In this document: piece after piece, positions 1-11,474 of the stretch | Position numbering within the stretch: the stretch's first letter is position 1 | Layout of the letters: every line of letters starts with the position of its first letter | Source of the DNA: Acholoe squamosa | Lineage: Eukaryota > Annelida > Polychaeta > Phyllodocida > Polynoidae | NCBI GenBank assembly: GCA_949317995.1 | Contig: OX439045.1 | Span: forward strand, 43,109,693-43,173,692 | Reading direction: 5' to 3' | DNA: 64,000 bases | Notes under the pieces: generated by a model | Databases searched by the model: none | What the model was told of the DNA's origin: nothing | Seen by the model: only the letters and a program-made list of their open reading frames with translations | Position numbers and translations under genes: made by a program

Positions 1-1
1 T

Positions 2-2785
2 TCATTCTCACTCAATGAGCCAGAGAAACTGCTATCTCCACTCCCAGCAGAGGGATCCGGAGCGACTGCGAGTGCTGAACCCGCAGCGACAGAGTCCGAA
101 ACTACCCAAGTCGACGGACAGAAGGATGAGTGGAAGCCAGCAGTGGCGGAGCCTTTTCCAGCTAGTTATGATGGTCGCTACCTGTATGTCCACCCGGAAC
201 TGCAGGCACAAGTGACCTACGCGGACGGGACACCAGTCAGGATGGACCCGAAAGTCAGGATAGCTATCGAGGGCGTCATGGCTCCCGAACAGCTAACCAG
301 GATGCCTCCCGAGTGGCTTCGAGACTGGCCGTGGTTCCAACGGGGACTTATGGTGGACGCCGGTTTCCGTGAAACCGTGTACGCAGCTAACCGAGCCTTC
401 GAGCTCGGAGCGTATCCGAAGCCTGACAAGTCCCTGTGGAACGTCAAGGCTACGAACATTAACTGGGTAGGCTGTGTCTGGGATACCGATGGCCAGACCT
501 ACCCACGCCCTAGTGCTATCCGGACGCCGTGCCGGACCACTAAGGAATTCCGGGAGGCCGCTGCTAACTTCGAGCAGTGGGACGACGGTTACTACATAAC
601 CGAACAGGAATTGGTGGATGTCCAGAACAATTCACTAATCGGATTGGACCGAGCTGCAGCCCTTCGGACGGTTATTGTCCGCCGCATGACTGCCGAACAG
701 GAGGCACAGGAAGAGGCTAAGAGGGCCGCGGAAGCACCCGCACCTCCTATCCCCGACCTGAAGCTTGCCACCAGAAGCTCCGCCAGTGCTACATCAGCTA
801 CCGGCAGCACTACTACTCCAGTAGAAGCCACGACCTCCAGCACATCCGGAACCCAGGAACCGGAGGAAGACTGGAAGGTCAGTAAGAACCGACGATCCGC
901 TGCTCGGAAGCTCAAGAATCTCCCGGATTCTGCGAGAGCCGAGCCGAAACCCAGCACCTCAACCACTGGTAGTACTGCCATGGAGGTTGAGTCGTCTGAC
1001 GAGGAGTCGGTGCACGAATCCTCGGTTGAGTATGATGAGAAGGCCACTCCATCAACTCAAACCGAGGCCGAACGTTGGGCTAACGCCAAATCCGGATTCA
1101 AAACCCGGATCCCGACGTGTTTCTCCGACTGTGCGTACGGAGTTAAGAAGGACGGCTCTACCCTCTATGCCTGTCCAGACTCAATCAATAAGAACGATGA
1201 GTCGGATGATGAAGATTGGATGCGCCTTTCGGACGAGGACCCCAATCCGAGCAAAGCCTATCGAAAGATGTGGCTTATGCTAAACCACACCGAAGGGTAT
1301 TACACTTATACCCAGAGGAGGAAGCTGCGTTGGGCTTTAGAGAAGTGGTACGGTGACGATCAAAAGTCCTGTCCCTTCTCTATCTGCCAGGATGCGAGTG
1401 ATGTCTCGATCCGGACCTGGAGTACTCCAGCCCGGTTCCAAAGGCATCTGGTAGAGGCCCACTTCCACCATCACCCGGTTTACATTTGTGATCCGAGTTA
1501 TGGTAAGAAGGGCAAGAAGTGTACTACGAAGGTGCAATACAACCGACGTAGTGATCTGGCTAGACACCAGAAGAAATGCCACGCAGAAGGTTTGGACGGG
1601 GCCCGGAAGCGCATCATGGAGCTTCATCAGGAACTCATGAAGGAGTTCGATAGCCTGAGCGAGGATGCTTGGTCTAAGATCCGACCAGGGGACCAAGTCC
1701 TCTGCGAAGTTCCGAAGACCAAGGATTCGAAACTCCGAGCAAAGATAGTCCTGACTCCTGGAAAGGGTAAATTGGACATGCACGAGTCTCTCTGGCAGAA
1801 ATGCGAGGAATCCGGAAAGGATGCAAAGAGAGCTCGTGAAAGGAGCAGGAGAGACCAGAACCGTGGCGGCAACGGTAATGGTCAGAGCACAACAAAACCA
1901 AAGGTCAGAGCAGAGGACCGTTCCAGGTCCCCTCTGACAAGGCACCCCGCAGAACAGGCTCAGGGCACTCCGGTGTTCAAGAAGCCTGAACCTGCCGGAT
2001 ACGCTGGAGCCGTATCTAAACCTGGGAAAGTGAGTTCTCGAAACTTTCCGTCCTTAAACCAGGGACCTGGACCTGAGAGCCAGACCTTGGTGGTAGGAAA
2101 GGATGGTCGCCTTATGCCAAAGAAGACCACCGCATCTGCTGCCGCCGGATCTGCATCCGCTCCAGCCGCCCCACCAGTTACCTTTACCCAGGAGCAGTTA
2201 AACATGTACCTGCAAATGGGACTGAAACAGAATGTACCACCTGCCTTCTGTGTACCAACGACAGGTGTGTCCGGGAGTCCTAAACCCGGAAGTGGTCCAC
2301 AGGCCGCCTCGACTCCTCCCAAGGCTGTCGCGGCACCTGAGAAACCGAAGGACGCCATTACCATTAAAACTGGTAATGCGGAAGTTTGGTTTGAGAAGTC
2401 TCGCCAAGGGGAGGCAGATGTCCAGAAGGCCATCTACACCCATTGGGAGAAGACCGTTCGTGAGAAAGCGATCGAGTTTCATCAGGGTCTCCTAAACGAA
2501 ACCCTGTTGTGTATGAAACAGGTGGGCGACGCTGAAAAGCAACGTCTCGAGACTCTCATCCGGGACGATGTAAAGGCCCAGGAGGAGGCTGCCTCAGCTG
2601 CTCAAGAAAAAGCAGCTATGGATGTACACGTGTTGGAAAAGCGTGTAAAGGAGGAGATCACTCGGAACACCAACCTGAACACTAAGTTCATGAGGGTGTT
2701 CGGAGTCGACTTGGACGAGTGGGACGGCACTCCCGAGTCGGCTTTAGCTCTTCTGAAGAAGAAGCATGCTAAGAAATCCGTTTAA
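2..2785 (+). CDS. gag-like retroelement protein with two Cys/His fingers, 5' end outside window
   Basis: The frame is open from base 2 to a TAA at 2783-2785 (927 codons), so the true start lies left of the window; an internal GTG at 143 should not be taken as the start in a eukaryote. The visible product opens with an acidic/Ala-rich stretch. It then has a compact region with conserved-looking aromatics (WGCVWDTDGQ near 477), a Ser/Thr/Glu-rich low-complexity linker (about 760-1070) and a Cys/His block around 1369-1590. There CPFSIC is followed by FQRHLVEAH, and YICDPSY...KKC by DLARHQKKCH, which reads as two C2H2-like fingers. After this come a very basic Arg/Lys-rich segment (about 1810-1950), a Pro/Ala-rich linker and a charged C-terminal coiled coil (about 2390-2690). 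This resembles a nucleic-acid-binding structural protein of a retroelement. I see no CCHC knuckle, no protease DSG/DTG and no YxDD box. A cellular zinc-finger gene is the alternative. Confidence 0.6.
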   Translation, partial: SFSLNEPEKLLSPLPAEGSGATASAEPAATESETTQVDGQKDEWKPAVAEPFPASYDGRYLYVHPELQAQVTYADGTPVRMDPKVRIAIEGVMAPEQLTRMPPEWLRDWPWFQRGLMVDAGFRETVYAANRAFELGAYPKPDKSLWNVKATNINWVGCVWDTDGQTYPRPSAIRTPCRTTKEFREAAANFEQWDDGYYITEQELVDVQNNSLIGLDRAAALRTVIVRRMTAEQEAQEEAKRAAEAPAPPIPDLKLATRSSASATSATGSTTTPVEATTSSTSGTQEPEEDWKVSKNRRSAARKLKNLPDSARAEPKPSTSTTGSTAMEVESSDEESVHESSVEYDEKATPSTQTEAERWANAKSGFKTRIPTCFSDCAYGVKKDGSTLYACPDSINKNDESDDEDWMRLSDEDPNPSKAYRKMWLMLNHTEGYYTYTQRRKLRWALEKWYGDDQKSCPFSICQDASDVSIRTWSTPARFQRHLVEAHFHHHPVYICDPSYGKKGKKCTTKVQYNRRSDLARHQKKCHAEGLDGARKRIMELHQELMKEFDSLSEDAWSKIRPGDQVLCEVPKTKDSKLRAKIVLTPGKGKLDMHESLWQKCEESGKDAKRARERSRRDQNRGGNGNGQSTTKPKVRAEDRSRSPLTRHPAEQAQGTPVFKKPEPAGYAGAVSKPGKVSSRNFPSLNQGPGPESQTLVVGKDGRLMPKKTTASAAAGSASAPAAPPVTFTQEQLNMYLQMGLKQNVPPAFCVPTTGVSGSPKPGSGPQAASTPPKAVAAPEKPKDAITIKTGNAEVWFEKSRQGEADVQKAIYTHWEKTVREKAIEFHQGLLNETLLCMKQVGDAEKQRLETLIRDDVKAQEEAASAAQEKAAMDVHVLEKRVKEEITRNTNLNTKFMRVFGVDLDEWDGTPESALALLKKKHAKKSV

Positions 2786-4298
2786 AGCATGCTAGGGTTA
2801 TTTCTTCCATAATTTTTTTTCCAACACCAAATGACCAGATATAGTCTTTGCGGAACCACTAAAGGTCTGCGAATGCTTTTACTAGTGCATGAACACCTAT
2901 GCTATGTGTTCCGGGTTCCTTTGACCAGTCTATTATTCAGGTTGTATAACATTTACTACACCCTGAATAGCCTATTCGGATTTATAATTTCATCCATGAA
3001 CAATCCGATAGTAGACTTGCTGCTGTGAGACGTATCCGGATGCCAGTTCCAGACTCCTGCTGTTACCCGTGCTAACCAATTACTAGGATGGACTTTACGA
3101 TTTACCTCTACAACTCATCTGTACTCCCGAATGGACTTATATCTCTACTACTATTACTTCCGGATCAACCTATATCGGACTATTATTTTACTTATGTCAA
3201 CTAAAACTTAAAAAGGATTACGTTCTCTACACAGTTGACACATCCGGACTAATATTCTACAAATCTACACCATTCGGATATACTATAAACTTTAGCACTA
3301 CTAGAGGATTGTGGGTAGCTGCCCCAAATCAACTACCGTGTTCACTCAATATAAGGAAACTATAAACTTTAGCACGTCCATCCCGTGGTTAGCTGACCAC
3401 ACCTACCTACTAGTACCCGGAGGATACAGCAGAAGACTCCAGCAGCATTTATAATTCCTGTATATTGTATATAAAGTCATATTTCTATTTTTCTATAATA
3501 TTATATGTATGTACATATCCACTAGATACATATTATAATACGGGTACATAGACATTTCCTGATACGGATCTCTAATCACTATTAGTATTTATATTATAAG
3601 ATCCGTTAAAAAACTCCACCAGATAACACATATTATTGTCCTGCGAGACAAAATATATAATAAGTATAATGATCTGGTGCTATAAAGGTTATTAGGTACA
3701 CGGTGATAATATATTATTATATTCATTACCACACCGTGATGTTTTTTTCTTTTTTTTTTTCAAGTGTATGTTATAAATAATCCTATTCGTACTACTCACG
3801 GAATCCTTAACGGATTCTTATAATATTAATATACGACATGTCATTAGATAGTGATGTTACTATAACAGTCTTCTTTAAGACTAAATATTCAAATGTGGTG
3901 TCAATGACTACAAACACACATACGGATGTTATTTTGTGATATGTTTTATTATCGACAGTTCCGTTACATATAGCTGTCATCATCACATGTATACGATTCA
4001 TATTACTTGTCTTATTAATTATACCTGAAATATAATACAATATTATGTGGTATAATAATTAAATAGACAGTTCCGTTTCACATAACTGTCTCTTCTTCAA
4101 GTAATTCGTATAATATTTCAACATCCTAATCGTTATATGTAACTAAATTTCACTATCGAATATATATATATGACATCTGGTTCACAATTTATTTAGTGTT
4201 AATGTTATACCTATGGTTGTACCTCTATTACTAAAGGTTTAGACATGTAGAAATGTTATCCTAGTAATATTATATGTATAACACCCTCCTAAATGTCT
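2786..4298 (+). other. AT-rich non-coding stretch between gag-like ORF and LTR
   Basis: No frame longer than about 80 codons is open on either strand. The DNA is strongly AT-rich, with repeated TATA/ATAT runs and scattered copies of CCGGAT/ATCCGGA-type words (for example near 3035, 3162, 3241 and 3272). Its base composition contrasts sharply with the preceding ORF. It is best read as the long 3' untranslated part of the retroelement; the pol genes an autonomous element would need are not here. Confidence 0.5.
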
Positions 4299-4308
4299 GG
4301 GGGAGTGG
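4299..4308 (+). other. polypurine-tract-like sequence before LTR
   Basis: GGGGGAGTGG directly precedes TGTAGAGG. A purine-rich tract touching the 5' TG of the 3' LTR is the usual plus-strand primer of LTR retrotransposons. It has one T interruption, so this is suggestive only. Confidence 0.45.
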
Positions 4309-4456
4309 TGTAGAGGTACACTTTACTAAACCATAGGAGTTGGGTACCGTCTGACGTGGCGGGTGAGTCGAGTCGTCGGACGTTCCTCAGGTTCCGGATA
4401 GGTGGCAGCACCGATCCGGGTCTGTGGGGACATCTGACGACGAACACCTGGGTCCG

Positions 4457-4464
4457 TATATAAA
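4457..4464 (+). promoter_or_regulatory. TATA box in LTR
   Basis: TATATAAA followed by a GC-rich stretch, placed about 150 bp inside the putative LTR. This is a suitable position for the U3 promoter of the retroelement. Confidence 0.5.
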
Positions 4465-4582
4465 GCCCAGGGCTCAGCCGCTGCGTCAGAGGCCCTTCTG
4501 GCCTCCACACTATGTAAACCACTGTCTTTTAATATTAGCTGCCTCTTTGATATCATTCGGCAGCCGTGAGTGTGCATTAAGT

Positions 4583-4588
4583 AATAAA
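4583..4588 (+). terminator. poly(A) signal in LTR
   Basis: AATAAA lies 126 bp downstream of the TATA box inside the putative LTR. It would mark the end of the R region of the retroelement transcript. Confidence 0.45.
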
Positions 4589-7216
4589 CCTAACCGTTGG
4601 CATACACTTGGAATACTGTCTTACTCTTTCTTTCCGAATCGTAAGACCCGAACCCCCCAGGTCCGTAAGGCCACAAACCCTTACACTACCATCCATTATT
4701 TCACAATTGGTGTACTGCAGGGTGGGCCCTATAGTGACTCTGGTCAATGGAAAAGCCAAATGATGCTTAGTGAAAGAACTTACACCGAAAAGTGGAAATC
4801 AACTTATGATACACCAAATGCCCCAGATGCACTAGTTAACTCGCCAATGCCTTGTTACTTCACCACACCGAACCGTGTACCAGTCAGTTGTCAGTCGTTT
4901 CTGAAACCTCCCCAGCCGGGAGGTTGATGTGGGCATGGGCAGTGGGGCTCTAAACATATGGGTCATAGAAAATAAGAGAGAAAATCACAAAATCATTGAA
5001 AGATTAGATGGAAAATGAACAGAAAAATTGAAAATAAATCAGGAATTTTTCAACCTTAGGATATGTAGAAAAAATACAGCCAATTGAGTAAAAGAAATAA
5101 CTCCTTTATGAAAAATAGAGAGATTTGTAAACCAGGGGTCAGAAGTAGGAGGCCTCAATTGGACCCTTATCTTATCTCTTATCCCTGATCTGCTCAAAAC
5201 TTCTCCCGACTGACCACTGACTGTGTACCATGAGGCATGAATTCAGCCCTGGCGTCTTTCCTGGCAATACCAAAGAGGTAGACTGCCTCAAATCATCATT
5301 CACCCCGCAAATGGATAACTGTGGATATCCCCATGCAAGCAGGGGTGTGGTATGACAGACACTGACTGAGGGAGATGGAGAGGCTGGAATATCAGTACTA
5401 TCAGATATTATGCTGGCTAGACCAGGGGCCCTGACCATGTATATTCATGGTATGTCACCATATATACACTGTAAGGGTATATTCAAGATGGCTGTGTAAC
5501 CAAAGTCTGCGCACATAGAACAAAAGAAAACATGACTACTGGCATCAGTGTCACAATGTGACATATAGATCCATATGTAAAGAAAGGGGTGCTTTCCAGA
5601 ATAAGGTTGTTGAACATTGATTGCTTTATTTGGTTGTTGTTGCTTTTTTTAGTTGGTTTCATGACAAAGGTTGCTAGTACCAGCGAGAGGGTAGATTGGG
5701 AGAAATTGAGTCATCTTATATGTGAAATGACCCTATGTCACCAGGTTATGAGATGTGTAATTGTCATCTTACTCCATTAGATGACTGAGCGTCCTCCATC
5801 ATCTAATACATTAGGATGACCCAAGACGTATGGAGAGTATGCATGTAAAACTAGTATATAGGGAGGGATAAACAGGGCAATTCTCTTCTAAATAGTTTAC
5901 CATTTCGTTGCAGGATTTAGATCAGGTCTGAGCCGAGGCTGGGAAGAGCCTATTTGGTAAAAAAAAATGTAATATTTACTTCACTTATACATGGTACCTT
6001 GTCAGACTGAGTCTGTTCCTGGGTAAATAAATGTTCCTATTTTATATATTGCTATCACCAAAATCATTAGTAGGAATTAGTAAAAATATACACTTTGATA
6101 TTACACTTGGACCTATCCACATCATACTGTATCCAGAGCTAGAAATGACCACAGCCCTACATCTATGACTGGGGCCACAAAGAGTGCAGTCTTCAACCTC
6201 AGTTAATACCATACATATTTGCATTATTGTGAGACAACCCATTAAAAAATGCAAAAGCTTTCTTAGCTTCCCTGAGAAGTGAACTTTTGTCACTCAATTA
6301 GCCCAAGTCCCCTAATGGCTGTATAATGCTTAATAATGTATCGCGTCAGCCCATTTCCAATAGTGTCCATTGCTGTTGCATGCATTCAAGATATTTATGC
6401 CCTTGATACTTATTATGCAAAAGGTTTAGAAAGGTTTTAATTGCGACCTTAAAAGGGCTGAGGAAATATTTGCAGCGTATAATTAATGCCTTCAGATCAC
6501 CTTACACTTTAATCGTGTTTCTTATACTTTATTTTTTTTCACGAATATTGGTTTGGTCTTTGCGTGATGTCACACTGAAAAGAGAAATCAGATCTCAAAA
6601 GTGCCAAGAATACGACATCATTAATTCAGGAATTGTGAAGAAATAAAAGTAAAATTGAATCCACGACTGTGTACAGGTGAAATATACGTCGGGTATTATG
6701 ATAGAGGCAGCGAAATGTTTGGAGCAGCTTTTGAATCTAACTTTCGTCTACAGATGTACTTCTGTGTTTCCATTTTCATAAAATTATTGTTTCTTTAGAT
6801 CTATGTAAAATGGCCTTGTAACTGAACAAGTGCATAAAGATTAAATGATATTTTCTGAATGAAATATGGCGCGTACAAAGGTAATAACAGTCTTCTGATA
6901 GCATTTATAGAATAAGAAGCACTGTCGGATATTTAATGGCCAACACTCTGCATCCATCGTTTTTCGGCAACTGGTAGAAATGCGAATATAGAGACTAGAT
7001 TCATGTATGAGCTGCAGCATTCCCATGACTGTGTATTTATTTGTCGTTATGATACATAAATTGGCAGGGTGACCGACATTGTAGTTCATATTTATGAAAC
7101 AGTTAGGCAATACTAGATGAAATAATTCTGCCATGGAATATGCAAGGGCACAAATTGCTTAGGCTAATCTCATTTCCTAACCCACATGTTGATATATGTT
7201 GGAAATTACACGCCCT

Positions 7217-7372
7217 CAGAGTGTGCGACATCACAGCAATTCAGTGATAAAGTTGGCCTCTTTAATATATCTTAGGGTTAAGACACACAGAGCGTGCGAC
7301 ATCACAGCAATTCAGTGATAAAGTTGGTTTAAATAGTTGGCCTCTTTAATATATCTTAAGGTTAAGACACAC
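7217..7372. repeat. imperfect tandem duplication, about 75-80 bp unit
   Basis: The block containing GCGACATCACAGCAATTCAG and, further on, CCTCTTTAATATATCTTA is present twice in a row (7217-7288 and 7290-7372). The second unit carries an extra TTTAAATAGTTGG-like insertion, which itself looks like a local copy of the junction sequence. The two copies are otherwise almost identical, so the duplication is recent. Confidence 0.85.
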
Positions 7373-10300
7373 CCTCTTTCCCTTTTGACTACTTTGACCA
7401 ATTGACTATGTCTCAAAGTTGAAATTCTTATGTAGCCACCATAGATAAACCATCCATATCATGAGGGTGGGAGAGGACCTAGTAAGCAGAGAGCCAAGCT
7501 TGGACACTGAGGTTGACTGAGCACGGGCCCCTCGGCCGCAGGTGTGCAATGTGAGAGAGTGAAGAACTTAACGCCGTCGTTACATGAACCCTCCTCATCC
7601 ATTCAATCCTAACAGAAAAGACCTGTGATCCAAAAAGAAGGCAATTGGTGGAAACCTTGATAAGAAAAAGGGATGAATCAGTCCTTTGTTTCATCAATGC
7701 CTTTTGTTTACCTGCCCACCATTTCCTACACACACACGCGCGAATCGCTGTCAGTCTCCAACCCCATTCTGTCCTCTCTACGACTACCTCATAATTTGGT
7801 GAATCCTAGCTTAACCCTGTATAAAGTTTGAAATGCAACCCCGAACGCAAAATTCAAGGATGAGAACGCTGTTTCCCCAAGGAAGGAGACAAGATAAGAG
7901 AACACCATACCAAGTGTTATCTTACTAAACCCCCAAGTAAACCATGTATCAGCGGATCAGATATGAGACTTCTTCATGGCGCACCCCTTTTGCACACCCT
8001 ATCAGACATAAAGTGTACAATGACACAGAAGACAATGGGCTAGAACTTTGTAGAGGTAGGGGGATGAAACAGGGTGTTTGTCAATCAATACCTTCAGTTT
8101 ACCTCAACCCTCAGCCTCAATAGTTCCCACTCTACTATTCCCCAGATGCCTCTTGCTCACCTTCACTCTGTCTAACATCAATAGTGGTCTCACCTGCTGT
8201 AGTAAGCGATGGCAAAAGGTGGCTGGCTAAAACTTTAAGCACAGCATATTACTTGAACTCATTGCACACTATTGTCGGCCTGGTGCCGGAATGTAATTCG
8301 CCAGAAACGCAGTCATGCATTATACCAATCCTCAGTAAAATAATTACTACTCCTACGGATAGGCATGATGCAACAAAACAGTGCTGGTGAGCTACACGTT
8401 AGGCCTGAAATGAAGCCTAAAAGCATGATGCCCTCATTTAAAGGGTTAGCCAACAGCTTCACATCTTCCCATCCCGCCAGACACTCGACCCCCCTGATGC
8501 CTTCACCCCATCACCACCAACCTTAAGGCTTACAATAGCAATGAGGCTGTTGGTAAGTACCTTGTACAAGTAAAGTAAGGTGATTTAGACCCTCCCCTTC
8601 AACCTCATACTTTCATTTACCTGGCCACTCATCTACTCCTCTCCCTTCCCCAGAGAACTAGCTCCACTACTCTGGGGTATATAGATGGATCGGGATGGAA
8701 CTATCTAACTCCTAAGCTGTGTTATGACGTCTATGAAGTGATACCATATTGTAATGAGAATTCACCTACCTGGAAATGTCATTACACATGCACTTGTCCT
8801 GTGTGTACAGCCCGTCTATATCCCAGCACATACACTAAGGAAATCAGGGAAAGTGCAGGGTTGACCTGGTAGGATCTGAAAACTGTGTCACACTTCTGAC
8901 CAATCATATTAAATGCCTTGAAAATAACTAAAATTAGAATTGCCACTTCTACCGGTGAGAAGCCAAAAGGAGCCTGGTATAGCATGAGTTACATTTACTG
9001 ATTGTTTCTATTCATGGGTCCCTGCGGACAAACAAACCAGTGTACTGAACTGAACTGGACTGCCTTGAAAATCATACACAACTGAGAGCTCTATCATTAT
9101 GTCTAGGTTCTCTTCTGTATCAATTACATCACTTACTGATGAGCATAGCATATCATAGAGGCATTTCATACGTTAATTTAGCAGTATGGTATCTAAAATG
9201 ATCTAAAAAAAAGAGTTATATTGAAGGGTTTCTGGTTATGGTACAGCTGCCTAACAACGTGGAGACAATGTTTGGCCGCAGCTAACAAATGTTACTCATG
9301 CTATTGTTTCAAGCATCGCAGCCAAGACTCTGCATTTACCAATCCCTACCCCCCGCCCTGCCTTCTGCTGAGTACTGGTCACGCCTTGGGTAGCTTGGCG
9401 TGTTGGCAGTGAGGTGTATCAGTTACTTTGATCAGGGTGCCTGTGCCAGGTGCGTGCCCTGAGGGTGTCACGTATCACTGAACACCAGCCCTACATGTAT
9501 GTATACGTGCACAACACTGAGGACTGAGTCATGTAGAACACTGCAGGTGGCTGCTGAAAGTAGCCAAGAAGCCTTGGTCATAACCCTTCGAGGAGCACAT
9601 GGGGAGAGCAACTTGCCAGCGCTCATGATCAGCGCTACAATTATGAATTAACGGGGACTGCCAAAAGAGGCCCTACCTCTATCGCGTCCTAGAGTAGAGC
9701 TACATTCCATCAGTGATGGGGATGTCAGATTGAAAAAGGATGAGTTCAAAGAAAAGTATCCCCGCCATGTTCCCCTCTCAGAAATTTATTTCAACAATCT
9801 CATAATGCTGAGTAGGCTGTGCATCTCATGATGTTCATCGGTAAATGATTATCAGGAGATTCATTTATTTGATACAGAATATATTTTGCAAAATAATAAA
9901 ACCTTTAGTTATTTAAATAAATATTGCACTTTGATGTCTCAACGGTTTGTGTTTGGCCAGCATTTCAAGCATCTAAAGCTTCATGTACATCAAAGTTCTT
10001 GAAATCACATAATATGCTCTCTTAGTTGGTGCAGCAAACCATTTCCCATCTGTTGGCAGCATCAGCTATTTATTTTACCTTCAGAGAATGTTTCTTTTCC
10101 TCATGTGCCAGGAGCTAGATAAGCAAATACAAATACTAAATTATTTTCTTGCCCTCAATACTCATTTGATGGTGGAAAGTGCATTGCTTTGAACCAGCCC
10201 CAACTCTCCTTTTCCAACTAGCCACATTGATTCGTTTTGAACTTAGAAGTGCTTCAATGGGTATGAAGATATCATATTATTAACCTGAAGTAGAAGGAAC

Positions 10301-10504
10301 CAACACATTCTAGAATATAATGCTAATGAGCAGCATACTGCTTTGAACCCTCTAGTCTACTATACCTTTTTTCACTTGGGACGCCCCATGAATGAAGCCC
10401 TGTATGTGGCCCCCAAGGGGTAAAAAACGACATGGCGACATTTGGCCATTTTAAGGTGACATTCTGACATTGCACCCTCTTAAAAGTGACATTTGACATG
10501 TCCA

Positions 10505-10622
10505 TTCCCTAAAAAAGTGACATGTGATCTGAAGCCTTGAGTTTTGAGCCATGGCTTAATTTTTAGACATTATGTTCCCTAAACCCTAAAAAAAGTGACA
10601 TGTGACCTGAAGCCTTGAATTC
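10505..10622. repeat. two direct copies of a 41-bp GTGACATGTGA unit
   Basis: The unit CCCTAAAAAAGTGACATGTG...GAAGCCTTGA occurs at 10505-10545 and again at 10582-10622, about 77 bp apart, with few differences. The surrounding 10420-10640 is rich in GTGACAT/GCGACAT words. Confidence 0.75.
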
Positions 10623-11414
10623 TGGCGACATTGTGACATCAGGGGGGCCCCTGTATTGCATCATATTATACTCCTTGAGGAAAAGGGCCAGCATGATACA
10701 CCAATGCAATTCTATTAAACTATCACTGTCGATGCATTCTGACAATAATTGTACATGATGCATTGAACAAAATGTCCACAAAAGACATAATAAAGATTGT
10801 TCACTGGTTTAAACAGTTGTTAAATCCAGTGAGCTGCTTGAAGGTAACTGATGTTCATCTGAGCCCATGTCCTTTCACAAGCCATTAGCCTAAAAGTTAA
10901 TCGTTGATGTTGTAAAGCCAATTGTTTTGAGATTCCATTGGAAAACTGAACCAAGTACGTTAGTAACTGCTTTGTGTTCATTATCTCCTTAGGATTTGAG
11001 TGTTGCTCCGAGCATCTCAAGGCTAAATCAAAATGCATCAATCGCGTTTCAAATACCTCAGCATCAGGACATTTACTTTTCTTTAAGACGCTTTAATGAA
11101 AAATTCAGATTTACGTCAGAACATGCCACTCATTTCCTACGCCATTTGCATTAGCTGGTGCTTTGATAAGAACATTTTCACCTTATCAGCTAAATTATTT
11201 CTGTTGTTATGCATTTTCTGTATTTTAAACAGACAACTTGCTTCAAGAGAGACAACTTTCATTATTTGAGACAGTAACTATTCAAACTAGTTAACTCAAA
11301 ATCCTTATTTGTTTAGCCTGATTGAACTTTGCCTATTATCAATTTATCTCAGAGCTCCTGTGGTATTTTTGCTTTATCTCTAATCATTTTCCCTGCCATC
11401 AATGGAATATTTCT

Positions 11415-11474
11415 ATGAAATAATGAAGGATGCCTAAATGGTTATAACCATTTAGGCATCCTTCATTATTTCAT
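11415..11474. repeat. perfect 60-bp palindrome, no spacer
   Basis: Arms 11415-11444 and 11445-11474 are exact reverse complements over 30 bp with no loop; the centre is TGGTTA|TAACCA. Pairing stops abruptly at 11414/11475. Natural spacer-free palindromes of this length are unstable in many hosts, and fold-back artefacts in libraries or assemblies can also make them. Confidence 0.95.

Larger units (their letters stand above)
1..4705 (+). mobile_element. 3' part of a probable LTR retrotransposon
   Basis: The segment combines a long open frame for a gag-like protein (to 2785), about 1.5 kb of AT-rich non-coding DNA, a purine-rich tract (GGGGGAGTGG, 4299-4308) and then a sequence starting TGTAG that carries a TATA box and a poly(A) signal about 126 bp apart. 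That order (ORF, polypurine tract, LTR) is what the 3' end of an LTR retrotransposon looks like. The 5' LTR and the start of the element lie left of the window, so the LTR length and target-site duplication cannot be checked. No protease, reverse transcriptase, RNase H or integrase motif is visible between the ORF stop and the LTR. The element may therefore be a gag-only non-autonomous type, or its pol may lie upstream. The ORF is clearly richer in G+C than the flanking DNA. Confidence 0.55.
4309..4705 (+). mobile_element. probable 3' LTR (right boundary uncertain)
   Basis: It starts TGTAGAGGTACAC just after the purine tract, contains TATATAAA (4457-4464) and AATAAA (4583-4588) in the order expected for U3-R-U5, and has a first good ACA end at 4703-4705. 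The G+C content rises here relative to the DNA on its left. No second LTR is present in the window, so the right boundary could be further downstream (up to about 4870). Confidence 0.5.

Noticed and set aside
592-1047. Antisense 151-codon frame (and others at 1337-1945 and 1960-2433) inside the gag-like ORF
   Set aside because: Shadows of the real plus-strand frame caused by its codon composition.
4706-4727. TTGGTGTACTGCAGGG after the LTR as a tRNA primer-binding site, making 4309-4705 a 5' LTR
   Set aside because: Its complement does not resemble the 3' end of a tRNA (the T-arm part does not fit), and no gag/pol frame follows downstream.
5589-5780. Short frame with a hydrophobic stretch as a signal peptide exon of the Ig gene
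   Set aside because: No donor in phase 1 at its end and no Ig first half between it and 12597; the hydrophobic run is T-rich intron DNA.
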